A stretch of DNA of 64,000 nt from UBA9611 sp965237595 (GCA_965237595.1 CBDEFY010000006.1:496001-560000), one strand, 5' to 3'; counted from the first letter of the stretch, positions 42,979 through 53,056 are shown. Notes: generated from the sequence alone by a model not told the origin. Numbers and translations: made by a program.

Positions 42979-43929
42979 CTAGCCTTCGCGGAGCGCGTCT
43001 AGGGCCGGGGTCAGGTCTGCTGGCAGGGCGGTCTGGAACTCAAGTGGCTCGCCACTGACGGGGTGGTTGAATCCCAGGTGGAAGGCATGAAGGAAATGGC
43101 GGTCAACCAGAGGACCGCCATGGCGGCCTCCGTGTCCGCCCCCGTGTCCGTAAACAGTATCGCCCACCAGCGGATGGCCGATGTGGGCCATGTGCACCCT
43201 GATCTGATGGGTGCGGCCGGTCTCCAAGTAAAGTTCAATCAAACTGTACCCCGGCAGGCTGTGCCCCGGAAATCTCTCCCGCACCTTATAGCTGGTGCGG
43301 GCCTCTTTTCCGCCAATCACCACCGCCATGCGGGTGCGGCGGCGGGGGTGACGTCCCACCGGACCGTCCACCTTTCCCTGGCCGGGGACAGGCATACCTT
43401 CGACCAGTGCCAGATAGCCCTTGGTGACCTGCCTCGCCTTAATCTGGGCGGAAAGGTCAGTATGGGCCTGATGGGTCTTGGCCACGACCATCAGCCCCGA
43501 GGTGTCCTTGTCCAAGCGGTGTACTATGCCCGGTCTAATCTCCCCGCCGATGCCTTCGATGTCGGGGCACATGGCCAGCAGGGCGTTGACCAGGGTGCTG
43601 TCTGGGTGTCCCGGTCCCGGGTGGACGGCCAGGCCGGCTGGTTTGTCGATGACCACCAAGTGCCGGTCCTGGTAGACCACGGTGACGGGTATGTTCTGGG
43701 CCGCCAGGCCGGTGGGTTTTGGCGGAGGCACGGAGAGGGTGACCCGGTCTCCGGCCCTCACCTTGTGGGACGGTTTGGCTGGCCCGCCGTTGACCGACAC
43801 CTGTCCATCGATTATCAGCCGCTGTAGCCTGCTGCGGGTAAGTCCGGTGTGCTGTCCGGCCAGATACTGGTCCAGCCGGGACTCGCCCACCGCTACCTGG
43901 AACTCATGAATGGCGGTCTCGGAGGTCAA
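42979..43929 (-). CDS. rluD: Ribosomal large subunit pseudouridine synthase (RluD-like)
   Basis: From TTG 43929 the protein has 316 residues: an S4 domain (RLDQYLAGQHTGLTRSRLQRLI), then the RluA-type catalytic domain with the active Asp in GIVHRLDKDTSGLMVVAKT, and YLETGRTHQIRVHMAHIGHP. It isomerises uridines in 23S rRNA. The TTG overlaps the lspA stop (TTGA), so the pair is coupled as in many bacteria. The longer frame to 43995 would lie inside lspA and adds unrelated residues. Confidence 0.92.
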   Translation of the reverse strand: MTSETAIHEFQVAVGESRLDQYLAGQHTGLTRSRLQRLIIDGQVSVNGGPAKPSHKVRAGDRVTLSVPPPKPTGLAAQNIPVTVVYQDRHLVVIDKPAGLAVHPGPGHPDSTLVNALLAMCPDIEGIGGEIRPGIVHRLDKDTSGLMVVAKTHQAHTDLSAQIKARQVTKGYLALVEGMPVPGQGKVDGPVGRHPRRRTRMAVVIGGKEARTSYKVRERFPGHSLPGYSLIELYLETGRTHQIRVHMAHIGHPLVGDTVYGHGGGHGGRHGGPLVDRHFLHAFHLGFNHPVSGEPLEFQTALPADLTPALDALREG

Positions 43930-44573
43930 AGGGCCCGGTCCCCCGCACGTTTTTCCAACGTCCGTTCTTTCACCCCACAGGTGGAGCAGCGCCACCCGTC
44001 CGTCACCGTGCGCATTTCACCGTCGCAGACCGGGCACCAGGCGTAGCCGCCGGTGGGGCCGGAGTCCTTAGGCTCGGCGACCAAGAAGATCCAAGCCAGG
44101 ATGACCAGACCGGTGATTATCGATGCGTCGGCCACGTTGAACACCGGCCAAGCTCCAACATCTATGAAGTCGGTCACGTGGTCCAAGCGCACCCGGTCGA
44201 GGAGGTTGCCCAAAGCCCCGCCGATCTGCAATCCAAGACTCAGCCGCAAAAGACCGGTGTGCACCCGCTGGCTGCGGTAAATCAAGATCAGGATGGCGAT
44301 ACCGATGAAGGAGACCAGGATCAGAGCGGTGTTCTGGTCCTGAAAGATGCCAAAGGCGCTGCCGGTGTTGTGGGTGTGGGTGAAGCGGAAGAAACCGGTG
44401 GCCGGGAATGACTCGCGGTACAACAGTTGGTCCCGCACCAAGAACTTGCTGAACTGGTCTATGACAAAAACCAGCACAGCCAGTTGAATCAGGACAAAGT
44501 CCTTGTAGATTGGGGTGCGGGGGGTGTCGGCGCTCACGTTAGGGTCTCCGGGTCCGCCTTGGTTCTCTTTCAA
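43926..44573 (-). CDS. lspA: Lipoprotein signal peptidase with C-terminal zinc ribbon
   Basis: This 215-residue protein cleaves prolipoprotein signal peptides in the membrane. It has four hydrophobic segments, the NTGSAFGIF motif, and both catalytic Asp regions, NLLDRVRLDHVTDFID and FNVADASI. Ordinary LspA ends soon after the last helix (about 160 residues). Here about 45 residues follow, with two CxxC pairs (WCPVCDGEM and RCSTCGVKE), a typical zinc ribbon that should lie on the cytoplasmic side. It is coupled to rluD by overlap. Confidence 0.93.
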   Translation of the reverse strand: MKENQGGPGDPNVSADTPRTPIYKDFVLIQLAVLVFVIDQFSKFLVRDQLLYRESFPATGFFRFTHTHNTGSAFGIFQDQNTALILVSFIGIAILILIYRSQRVHTGLLRLSLGLQIGGALGNLLDRVRLDHVTDFIDVGAWPVFNVADASIITGLVILAWIFLVAEPKDSGPTGGYAWCPVCDGEMRTVTDGWRCSTCGVKERTLEKRAGDRAL

Positions 44574-44582
44574 TCACCGAGA

Positions 44583-45251
44583 CTACTTCAATTGCTCGAT
44601 GAAGAACCGGCCGACTTCCGGAACCAAACGGGCTTCCTGTCCATACCAGAAATGGTCCACGTTTTCGAAGAGCTTGAACTCAGGTGCATGGCTGAAACTG
44701 GCCAACTCCGCGTCCAGTTGGGTCGAGTCCACCAGCCGGTCACGGTCCCCGGTGGCAATCAGGGCCGGGACCTTGGACTTCTTTAGGGGCGTTCCCTCAA
44801 CTGCCCGGAAGGGCGGAGAGACCAGGACGATGGCGTCGGCCGCGCTGTGCAGTTCGCTGTGGCCCAGGATCACCGAGGTGCCGAATGAGTACCCGGCCAG
44901 GCCGGTCTTGGCATTGGTGTCCGGCCACGCCTTAATCAGGTCCAAAGCGCCCAGCACTTCCTGGGACTCTTTCTCGCCCTTGGTGTGTTCACCCTCGCTG
45001 CCGCCCACTCCCCGGAAGTTGAACCTGAGCGTGACGAAACCCTCTTCAACCAGACCCAGGGCCAGCGCCAAGACAACGTTGTTATCCATGCTGCCACCGT
45101 GCAGCGGATGGGGGTGACAGATGACCACGCCGGGCCAGGGGCCGGAACCCTCGTCGGGTTGGGCGACCACACCCTCGAAGGTCAGTCCCTCGGTCTCGAA
45201 TGAAACGGCGCTTTGACGCACGGCAATTGCTCCTAGGTCGGGTAACTCCAT
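44583..45251 (-). CDS. Alpha/beta hydrolase
   Basis: From ATG 45251 the product has 222 residues. It shows the dienelactone-hydrolase-like fold of short alpha/beta hydrolases: VVICHPHPLHGGSMDNNVV for the oxyanion region, nucleophile elbow GYSFGTS, Asp in ATGDRDRLVD and His in FENVDHFW. Similar proteins are annotated as alpha/beta superfamily hydrolases of unknown substrate. The frame is open to 45332, but the first 27 residues are poor family matches. It lies 10 bp upstream of lspA on the same strand. Confidence 0.85.
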   Translation of the reverse strand: MELPDLGAIAVRQSAVSFETEGLTFEGVVAQPDEGSGPWPGVVICHPHPLHGGSMDNNVVLALALGLVEEGFVTLRFNFRGVGGSEGEHTKGEKESQEVLGALDLIKAWPDTNAKTGLAGYSFGTSVILGHSELHSAADAIVLVSPPFRAVEGTPLKKSKVPALIATGDRDRLVDSTQLDAELASFSHAPEFKLFENVDHFWYGQEARLVPEVGRFFIEQLK

Positions 45252-45587
45252 CTTAGGTAAACGCCCGCCCTTTGGCAAGAAAGGGAGTCTGCGCTGTGGC
45301 CCATCTCCGCATCGGTCACCCTTGTTCATCATCTGCTAGGACGGAGGCAAGGCCGGTGTCACTGCTCTGCCCAGTCCCCGGTTGTGATATTCTTCGCCGG
45401 CTGATGCCTTGTCAGAACTACGAAAGAAGAATATGGTCGCGCCGTAGGGGCACGGCAATGCGGTGCCCCTACGGTCTTTTCCGTTAGTGTTGCAGGCGCA
45501 ATCCTGCTAGAATACCGGTTAGCTTTTCAACCTGGACCATGAACGCCTTCACAGGCGTCAGAGTAGTCATCCGGGAGGGACCGTCAG
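45252..45587. other. Spacer with REP-like hairpin
   Basis: This 336-bp stretch between divergent genes contains the hairpin at 45442-45474. The promoters of both flanking genes should lie here, but no clear boxes were picked out. Confidence 0.5.
45442..45474. repeat. REP-like hairpin, GTAGGGGCA family
   Basis: CCGTAGGGGCAC pairs perfectly with GTGCCCCTACGG around a short GGCAATGCG loop. The core equals that of the hairpin at 28912-28954. A short T-run follows, so it may also end transcription rightward. Confidence 0.75.
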
Positions 45588-46646
<1,059 letters not shown>

Positions 46647-46685
46647 TCTTCGCCAGCATTTAACCACCATAACGGAGGAAAAACG

Positions 46686-48068
46686 ATGTCCGACCAGGAA
46701 CTTCGCATCATCGCCCCCACGGCCATCGTGGGCTATGGGTTCCAGGAAAGTTCCCTCCAACGGGTCTTGGAAAAGGACCCCCATCTGATCGCCTGTGACG
46801 GCGGCAGCACCGACCCCGGTCCCAACTACCTAGGGATGGGCAAGGCATTTGTGGGCCGAGACGCGGCCAAGCGGGACCTGGAGTTGATGTTGCGGGCAGC
46901 CGTGGACCGCAAAATCCCCATGGTGGTGGGCACCAGCGGTGGGGCCGGCGGCGACGCCCATCTGCAGTGGACGCGGGAAATCGTTGAAGAGATTGCCGGT
47001 GAAAACAATCTCCACTTCAAGATGGCCCTGATCCACGCCGAACAGGACAAAGATTACTTGATCAAGAAGCTGAACGACGGTCGAATCGAGCCGCTCTGGC
47101 CCCTGCCTCCCCTGGACCGGGAAACCCTTCAAAAGAGCACCAACATCGTGGGCATGTCTGGGGTCGAGCCCTACATCGACGCTCTAAGCGGCGGGGCCCA
47201 GGTGGTGCTTTGCGGGCGGTCCGATGACGCCGCCATTTTCGCTGCCCTGCCCATCAAAGAAGAGTTCGACCCCGCCCTGGGGTGGGTAGCTGGCAAGCTG
47301 CTGGAATGCCGCGCGGCCTGCGCCGTGCCCCGGCAGAAGTTCGGCAGCGAAGGCATCACCGTCACCGTCACCGTCAGGGAAGACCATATATTGGTTGAAC
47401 CCAATCACCCGGGCCTGTCCTGCACACCTCTTAGCGTGTCCACCTTCTTCCTCCACGAGAACGAGACCCCCATCGAGCATACCGAGCCGTCCGGGATTCT
47501 GGACCTAAGCGACCTGGAGTGCGAGGCCGTCGACGACCGGACGGTGAAGATTACCGGAGCCAAGTTCCTCCCCCGCGAGAAATACACCGTGCGTTTGGAG
47601 GGTGTGGAACTGGTGGGATATCGTTGTATTTGCGTCTCATTCACCCGTGACCCTGTATTGGTCCAGTGTATCGACGACTACCTCGACCGAGTACGCGCCT
47701 TGGTGGCATCCAGGGTGGATGAAATGGGGGTGGGCCCAGATGAGTACAAGCTGGTGTTTCGGGTCGTTGGCAAAAACGCCGTGATGGGCGAGCGAGAGCC
47801 GGTCAAAGAGGTGTTGGCCCACGAACTGGGGATCATCATGGAGGCCGTCGCCCCGACCCAGGACCTGGCCAACGAGATTCTGGGCCTGGCCCGGCAGGCT
47901 GGCAAGAACCTCCACTACGACGGGAAACTATGCGACGAAGGATGTTTGACCTTCCCATATTCTCCTTCGGACCTCCCTGCTGGACCGGTTTACGAATTCA
48001 ACATCCTCCACGCCGTGGAGCCGGATAACCCGCTGGAGATGTTCCCCATCGAATATGTGACTCTGTAA
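46686..48068 (+). CDS. AtuA family protein (DUF1446)
   Basis: This 460-residue protein matches the acyclic terpene utilisation AtuA family: IIAPTAIVGYGFQESSLQRV at the start, the ACDGGSTDPGPNYLG loop, the VVGTSGGAGGDAHLQW glycine-rich motif and SGVEPYIDALSGGAQVVLCGR. AtuA is named from Pseudomonas citronellol and geraniol breakdown, but its reaction is not settled, and no other atu genes are seen here. GGAGGAAA at 46674 is a strong ribosome site. It is paired with DUF4387 33 bp downstream, a common arrangement. Confidence 0.85.
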   Translation: MSDQELRIIAPTAIVGYGFQESSLQRVLEKDPHLIACDGGSTDPGPNYLGMGKAFVGRDAAKRDLELMLRAAVDRKIPMVVGTSGGAGGDAHLQWTREIVEEIAGENNLHFKMALIHAEQDKDYLIKKLNDGRIEPLWPLPPLDRETLQKSTNIVGMSGVEPYIDALSGGAQVVLCGRSDDAAIFAALPIKEEFDPALGWVAGKLLECRAACAVPRQKFGSEGITVTVTVREDHILVEPNHPGLSCTPLSVSTFFLHENETPIEHTEPSGILDLSDLECEAVDDRTVKITGAKFLPREKYTVRLEGVELVGYRCICVSFTRDPVLVQCIDDYLDRVRALVASRVDEMGVGPDEYKLVFRVVGKNAVMGEREPVKEVLAHELGIIMEAVAPTQDLANEILGLARQAGKNLHYDGKLCDEGCLTFPYSPSDLPAGPVYEFNILHAVEPDNPLEMFPIEYVTL

Positions 48069-48101
48069 GCTTGTCGGCTGCCAAATCCCAGTCACCGGAG
48101 A

Positions 48102-48419
48102 TTGGAAATGCCCAAGATAAAAGACCTGGCGGTTATCTGCCGCAGCAAGAACGCCAATCCATTTTTGCTCACCCTGGATGTGGTCTTTCCCGACCGGGAG
48201 ACTTTCGACAAAGTCCAGGCCTCCGCGGTCTTTAGCCGGTCTCTTATCTCTCAGCTGTACAGCGTTCCCGAGTCCGACGTCTTGCTGGTGGAGTTCCCGC
48301 CAGCCAACGCCTTCAAGGCCACCATTCCCCGGCTACACGGCTCCGGCGCCGTGGAGGACTCGGATGTTTACGGCGCTCAACAGCACGGGCCATTGATGGA
48401 GGTAGAGTTGCCCATCTAG
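48102..48419 (+). CDS. DUF4387 protein
   Basis: This 105-residue protein is of the DUF4387 family, which often follows or is fused to AtuA-like proteins. It starts LAVICRSKNANPFLLTLDVVF and ends with the conserved SDVYGAQQHGPLMEVELPI. The constant pairing suggests that it is a small subunit or partner of the AtuA-like protein; the function is unknown. Confidence 0.88.
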   Translation: MEMPKIKDLAVICRSKNANPFLLTLDVVFPDRETFDKVQASAVFSRSLISQLYSVPESDVLLVEFPPANAFKATIPRLHGSGAVEDSDVYGAQQHGPLMEVELPI

Positions 48420-48440
48420 CTTCAAGCGGTGGGGCCGGTT

Positions 48441-49031
48441 ATGCCTGACATTACCCTGGACAAGCAACACACGGCGGTGCTCATCGCGGACTTCTACGCC
48501 GAGGTGATGAACACCCTGCCCCACGCCACTGAACGCAGGGTGGAGGAGAAGGCTGCCGCAGTGAAGGCCGCAGCCCGGAAGGCCGGGGTGATGGTGTGCT
48601 ACTGCGCCACCGTGTTCCGGCCCGGGTATCCAGAGATTGGCCAACGGAACAAGACCTTCAGCCAGCGCAAGGCCTCGGGTCAAGCCGCCATCCCGGACCC
48701 CAAAGATGTTATCCACCCGTCGGTGAAACCCCTGGAAGGTGAGGTCGTGGTTGGCAAGCACCGGGTGAACGCCCTGTACGGCACCGGACTGGACGTGGCC
48801 CTGCGGGCCAACGACATCCGCAACCTGGTTATTTTCGGCTACGCCACCAGCGGCGTTGTCCTATCGACGGTCCGCTACGGAGCCGACTTGGACTACAACC
48901 TGTTCGTGGTCGAGGACTGTTGTTCGGACTCAGACGTAGATGTCCACGAATTCTTGACCCAACGCATCTTTCCCCGCCAGGCGGACGTGGTCGGCTCGGA
49001 AGATATTATTCGCGCCCTGGGAGCAGGGTAA
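48441..49031 (+). CDS. Isochorismatase-like hydrolase without catalytic Cys
   Basis: From ATG 48441 it has 196 residues. The catalytic Asp lies in TAVLIADFYAEV and Lys in VVGKHRVNALYGT, followed by FGYATSGVVLSTVRYGADL. In the nicotinamidase-like cysteine hydrolases the last motif is ATxxCVxST; here Val takes the place of the Cys, as in true isochorismatases and a common uncharacterised subgroup. A thiol mechanism is therefore unlikely. It follows DUF4387 by 21 bp and probably belongs to the same transcript. Confidence 0.85.
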   Translation: MPDITLDKQHTAVLIADFYAEVMNTLPHATERRVEEKAAAVKAAARKAGVMVCYCATVFRPGYPEIGQRNKTFSQRKASGQAAIPDPKDVIHPSVKPLEGEVVVGKHRVNALYGTGLDVALRANDIRNLVIFGYATSGVVLSTVRYGADLDYNLFVVEDCCSDSDVDVHEFLTQRIFPRQADVVGSEDIIRALGAG

Positions 49032-49178
49032 TTGGCCGAACTGCCTCCAGACGAGCAGTCCAATCATGAACGGTCCCGGCGGCTGCAATTGCGGACACTG
49101 TACGTAGCATCAGCCGCTCTTGCCATCTCCGTGGGCCACGTGGTCTATGCTTTCTTACGGGACCACGTCTTTGACTAG
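49032..49178 (+). CDS. Small 48-residue single-pass membrane protein
   Basis: A TTG start directly abuts the stop of the isochorismatase-like gene. The product has a charged N-terminus (LPPDEQSNHERSRRLQLR), then one hydrophobic segment (LYVASAALAISVGHVVYAFL) and ends LRDHVFD. Positive residues before the helix suggest the N-terminus stays in the cytoplasm. No homologue is recognised. The abutting start and clean membrane segment argue that it is translated; start-codon evidence is thin. Confidence 0.5.
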   Translation: MAELPPDEQSNHERSRRLQLRTLYVASAALAISVGHVVYAFLRDHVFD

Positions 49179-49259
49179 GGATTATTTCAAATCCTGTACG
49201 GCCTGCTGTTGGGTCCATCGACAAACAGCTCATGACGAACGTGAAAGACATGATTTACG

Positions 49260-49781
49260 GTGAGACCGCCGCTGCTATCTGGAAGTTCGATGCATAGGTC
49301 TCCTGACCCGCCCATGGACCTGCCAGCCCACAAGTTCTTGGGCGAACGCAACGTTCCCTACGAAAGCTTGAGCTTTTCTCCCCAAACCGAGAAAGGGGCG
49401 GCCAATGTAGCGCAAGCGCTGGGCTACCAAGAGTCCCAGATGGTCAAGACGTTGGTGTTCGAGACGGGCGAAGGCGAGCACGTACTGGTCATGTTGGGCG
49501 GTGACAAGAACGCAGTCTCCGGCAACTTGAAACGGGCCATCGGCTCCAGGGACATCAGACTGGCCGCGCCGGACAAAGTGATGGAGGTCACCGGCTACGC
49601 CATCGGCTCGATTCCGCCCTTCCATTGGCAACCGCCCGGATTTCGTACCTTCATTGACGCCTGCCTGATGGACGAAGACGTATTGGGGGTGGGCGCCGGC
49701 GTTTGGGGCCAAGAGATAATGATTGAGCCTGGGGAGTTGGCCAGAGTGACCGGCGCAACCGTGGCCGTTCTGTCCGGATAG
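49260..49781 (+). CDS. YbaK/EbsC-type aminoacyl-tRNA deacylase
   Basis: This protein of the YbaK/ProX editing-domain family hydrolyses mischarged tRNA, typically Cys-tRNA-Pro. It has LGYQESQMVKTLVFETGEG with the key Lys, VMLGGDKNAVSGNLKRAIG, and the GYAIGSIPPFHWQPPG loop near residue 115. The first 10-18 residues are outside the domain; ATG 49290 or 49314 (MDLPAHKFLGERN) are likely starts. Free-standing domain of normal length. Confidence 0.88.
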   Translation: MRPPLLSGSSMHRSPDPPMDLPAHKFLGERNVPYESLSFSPQTEKGAANVAQALGYQESQMVKTLVFETGEGEHVLVMLGGDKNAVSGNLKRAIGSRDIRLAAPDKVMEVTGYAIGSIPPFHWQPPGFRTFIDACLMDEDVLGVGAGVWGQEIMIEPGELARVTGATVAVLSG

Positions 49782-50010
49782 CCTCAAGTCGACCTGCCGG
49801 AAGGTCCAGGCGACGCCTAGATCGACTTTAGAAAATAGACCCGGTGGCATCGCCACCGCCGATAGGCTGGAGCTATGCCTTCAGGTGCGAGAGAATATGC
49901 TTGATGCGCGCCATCTTTCACCATACGAGGGCCGATATTGAGGTCCAAACCAGCCCGCGCTTTGTCCGGCCCGGTGAGAAGCTGGAAGCCGCTGTCACAA
50001 TCATGCCTTC

Positions 50011-51692
50011 TGAGCCTGTCCCAAAAGTGGAAATTGCGGATAGGGGGAGCAGATAGAGGTCAAAGGGTTCGCTGAAAGGCCCTGGCCTGAGCGGGTAGGA
50101 CAGGCGACGGAGCGATGGGTCAGCTGCTGTCATCACTGCAGGTCAGGAGACGGGACAAGGCTCCGGGCCATTAAATAGACCGATGAAGGGGCTGAGCGCC
50201 ACACCCGCCAGAGAGTGCGCAGGTTGAAGGCTGTGGCCAGCATTGTCCACTCGGCCGCCACGTTAACGAGGCCGCGCAGCAGGAATCTCCGTGCCCCCTG
50301 TTGCTCCTTGATGATTCCGAAGACAGGCTCGACCAGTTGCTTTCTCAGCTTGTACGCCTCTCTAGCTGCTGAGGTGGACATCCAGGCACGATGACGGCGC
50401 AGCACTGCGTCATGCGGACCTATCGCCAGGCTCCGCCCAATCTCTTTGGCCTTCGTGCAGACTCCGAAGGCTGGGCACACTTGGCAGACGACCCCGGAGG
50501 CCCGGTACAGACGCAACGGGACTCCATGCGTATGTTGGATACGAACGAACTTGAGCGTCTATCCCTGCGGACACGTAAAGCTGTCGCTCTGCTCGTCGTA
50601 GGTGAATCGGTCCTTGTGATATGGGTCTTTGAGGAACCGTTGCCGCGACTCCGACACTACCACCTGCTGATCTCGACGGGCGCATTCTTCCAAGTGACTC
50701 GCGGCGAAGTATCCGGCATCGGCCAACGTCATCTGCGACTTCGTCCCCATAGTCTCCTCGGCCTGCTCGACCATCGGCACCAGCAGGGCATTGTCATTGG
50801 CTGCATCCACCACGTCCACGGCGGTGACCAACATGCCGGTCGCTCCCCCATCCGTCTCTGTGGGTGAGACCATAGCCTGAGCGTTGTAGCCAGCCACGAT
50901 GCCTTGCCTACCCTTCATCAGCCTGGCGTCTGGGTCGGTCAGGTTGATGCGCTTGTGGCGCTTCTGACTCGTGAGATCGTCCATCGCCTGCCTCACCTGC
51001 TCTCTCAAGACCTCCTTGTCAGCCAACTCCTCAGGCAGATGGGCAACAGCAGTGTCTTCTCCCGCTTCGTTCTGAGCCTCAAGGTCGGCTATCGCACGCT
51101 CCAGCCGCTCCAACAGACCACGCAGTCCCTCGGCGTCGTAGCTCCTGTTCAGCGACGCGTTGGCGACCACCTTCGTACCATCCACCGCCTGAACCGCCAG
51201 GTCCACCAACTTCATCGTCACTGCCATACGCACCGTCCGCTCGAACAGCTTCCTCATGGCCTGCCGATGCCCTTTGTAGAACCTCCACAGGGTGTTGTGG
51301 TCAGGATGCTGCCACCCGGTCAGCCACAGGTATGGTATCTGGTCCCGGCAGGCCGCCTCCAGCTTCCGGCACGAGCGCACCCCGGTCATGAAGCCGTACA
51401 GCCACACGCTCAACAGCGCACGTGGATGGTAGGCTGGCGCTCCCAGCACCTCCCCGTCTATCTTCACCCCAAGCTCCGCCCAGTCCTCCCGGTCCAAAGC
51501 GTCAACGAACTCGGCCACGAATCGCGCTGGATGGTCCAACGGCAACAGTTCGTCAAGCGTCGGCGGCAACATCCATATCTGCTCTCGGCCCATCTCTCGA
51601 AACGGCATCTCAACATCTCCCCAATTTATGTCGCCTCGAAAATACACCCAACGACATACCCATGGCCAGTTCAGACTTCTGAGACAGGCTCA
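50011..51692 (-). mobile_element. IS1182-type insertion sequence
   Basis: The ends are inverted repeats: TGAGCCTGTCCCAAAAGT at 50011 and, reversed, TGAGCCTGTCTCAGAAGT ending at 51692. Inside is one transposase reading frame on the minus strand. The size, 1.68 kb, fits the IS1182 group. It splits the arrestin-like gene between the codons for SE and KF; CTGAG stands at both host junctions (50010-50014 and 51694-51698) and could be a 5-bp target duplication overlapping the repeat. Transposase carries a stop. Confidence 0.85.
50133..51647 (-). pseudogene. IS1182-type transposase with in-frame TAG
   Basis: The N-terminal part (MPFREMGREQIWMLPPTLDE, ARFVAEFVDAL, AYHPRALLSVWLYGFMTG) and the DDE-core (AVQAVDGTKVVANASLNRSY, MTLADAGYFAASHLEECARR) are those of IS1182/IS4-like transposases. 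TAG at 50559-50561 falls after DSFTCPQG, and the same frame goes on with TLKFVRIQHTHGVPLRLYR, the cysteine-rich VCQVCPAFGVCTK and the C-terminal EPVFGIIKEQQGARRFLLRG to 50133. Only one nonsense codon separates the parts, so inactivation looks recent. The catalytic Glu lies behind it. Confidence 0.85.
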
Positions 51693-51719
51693 ACTGAGAA
51701 GTTTTCCGTGCGGCGTGGC

Positions 51720-51777
51720 GCCGTTGAGCTGGCGTGTATCGAAACCTACTACAAGAGTAATTCCGAGGGCCCGGACT
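51720..51777 (+). repeat. 58-bp direct repeat, left copy
   Basis: Host sequence gccgttgagctggcgtgtat and the following bases to ccggact occur here and again at 52998-53056 on the other side of the IS3 element. The copies differ by one inserted base (ctggcg against ctgtgcg). Confidence 0.95.
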
Positions 51778-51790
51778 GAGGTGGACCCAA

Positions 51791-52737
51791 TCAGTTGGAC
51801 AGGTTTGGTGCAAAACTAAGTGAGAGTTCCGCCGTCTTTCCAAGGTCTGAGAACGCTCCGTTCGGTGCCCGTTTCCCATTGATTGACCGTTCATCTGATG
51901 GCGCCAAGTCTCCTTTGAACACCTCAGCCGGTGTCCGGTAGCCCAAGGCCTGGTGGGGTCTTTGGTTGTTGTAGAAGCTGAAGTATGCGTCAAGCCCGGC
52001 CTTGGCTTCTCGCCCGTTGGAGTAGGCTTTCAGGTAGACCTCCTCGTACTTAACCGTGCGCCACAGCCGCTCCAACAAGATGTTGTCGGTGTAGCGTCCC
52101 TTCCCGTCCATGCTGATTCTCACTCCGTGCTGCTCTAGGAGACCGGTGAAGGCTTCGCCGGTGAACTGGCTGCCCTGGTCGGTGTTGAAGACCTCTGGCT
52201 TCCCCTTGCCAAGCGCTTCCTCCAATGTCTCGACACAGAAATCAGCATCCAAGGTGTTGGAAAGACGCCAGGCCACCACGTACCGCGTGTACCAATCCAT
52301 GATGGCCACCAGGTATAAGAAACCCTTGGCCATGGGGATGTAGGTGATGTCGGCGGCCCACACCTGATTTGGTCTGGTGATCTCCATGCCGCTCAGGAGG
52401 TAGGGATACACCTTGTGCCCTGGCCCCGGCTTGCTGGTCCGGGGCCACCGGTAGATGGCACGTAGTCCCATGGTTCAGACGCTGGACCCGCTTCGCGGCC
52501 TGTGACCTTGAGTGCCCAGCCAGACCCTGGACCCGTAGAAGGGGGTACACTGGTGGTCCACGCCTTCATCACCGTCAGGTTCTCCGAGCAAGTCCCCTTG
52601 CGCCGGTAGTTTAGGCTGGACCTGCTGATGCTCAGTAAGGCGCACTGTCTCACTGTGGACAAGGCTGGGTGCCGCCGGTCCACCATCTCCCGTCCCGGCT
52701 CATGGACCGAGCCTCTCCGCCAAGAAATCCCGCTCAA
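51791..52737 (-). pseudogene. IS3 transposase OrfB, frameshifted
   Basis: The 3' part (51791-52471) is intact: GLRAIYRWPRTSKPGPGHKV, then WAADITYIPMAKGFLYLVAI with the first catalytic Asp, FNTDQGSQF with the second, and the Glu region. Upstream, REMVDRRHPALSTVRQCALL and SRSSLNYRRK (52.6-52.7 kb) are in another frame, and the stretch between 52.47 and 52.58 kb is scrambled by indels. So the protein cannot be made in one piece. Confidence 0.8.
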
Positions 52738-52978
52738 CCTTCAGTTGGCCGATCTGCTGATAGAGCCGGGCACAAGGACCGCATCGCTCTTCTGGCGTTT
52801 GTCTTGGTTCCCACCAAAGACGCCGACCGCTCCTTCCAACAAGGACTTCTTCCAGGCCTGGATCTGGATGGACCTCGTAGCGGGCGGCCAGTTGGGCCAC
52901 CGTCTCTTCACCCTTCACCGCTTCCAGGGCCACCTTGGCCTTGAATGTTGGGCTGTGCTTCCTCCGCTCTTTTGACAT
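52700..52978 (-). pseudogene. IS3 OrfA with compensating indels
   Basis: The start MSKERRKHSPTFKAKVALEA is the usual IS3 OrfA helix-turn-helix, preceded by GGGAGGAG. The middle reads DPGLEEVLVGRSGRRLWWEP in the open frame, but the other frame gives QIQAWKKSLLEGAVGVFGGN, the expected sequence; one base was gained before it and one lost after it. The end RLYQQIGQLKVERDFLAERL is again in frame. The leucine-zipper part is thus disrupted. Confidence 0.8.
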
Positions 52979-52997
52979 GTCCCACTCCTCCCTCACA

Positions 52998-53056
52998 GCC
53001 GTTGAGCTGTGCGTGTATCGAAACCTACTACAAGAGTAATTCCGAGGGCCCGGACT
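52998..53056 (+). repeat. 58-bp direct repeat, right copy
   Basis: Second copy of the host sequence at 51720-51777, with one extra base. It restores the coding sequence ACIETYYKSNSEGPDF for the 3' part of arrestin-like gene A, but not the upstream reading frame. Confidence 0.95.

Larger units (their letters stand above)
51777..52995 (-). mobile_element. IS3-family element inserted in arrestin-like gene A
   Basis: The element runs from tgaggtggacccaat at 51777 to ctcctccctca at 52995, 1219 bp. The ends share a TGAGG start in inverted orientation but are otherwise only weakly similar. It carries orfA and orfB on the minus strand, both damaged by indels. A truncated copy is at 156-721. It is bordered by a 58-bp direct repeat, far longer than the 3-5 bp duplication expected for IS3. 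Confidence 0.85.
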
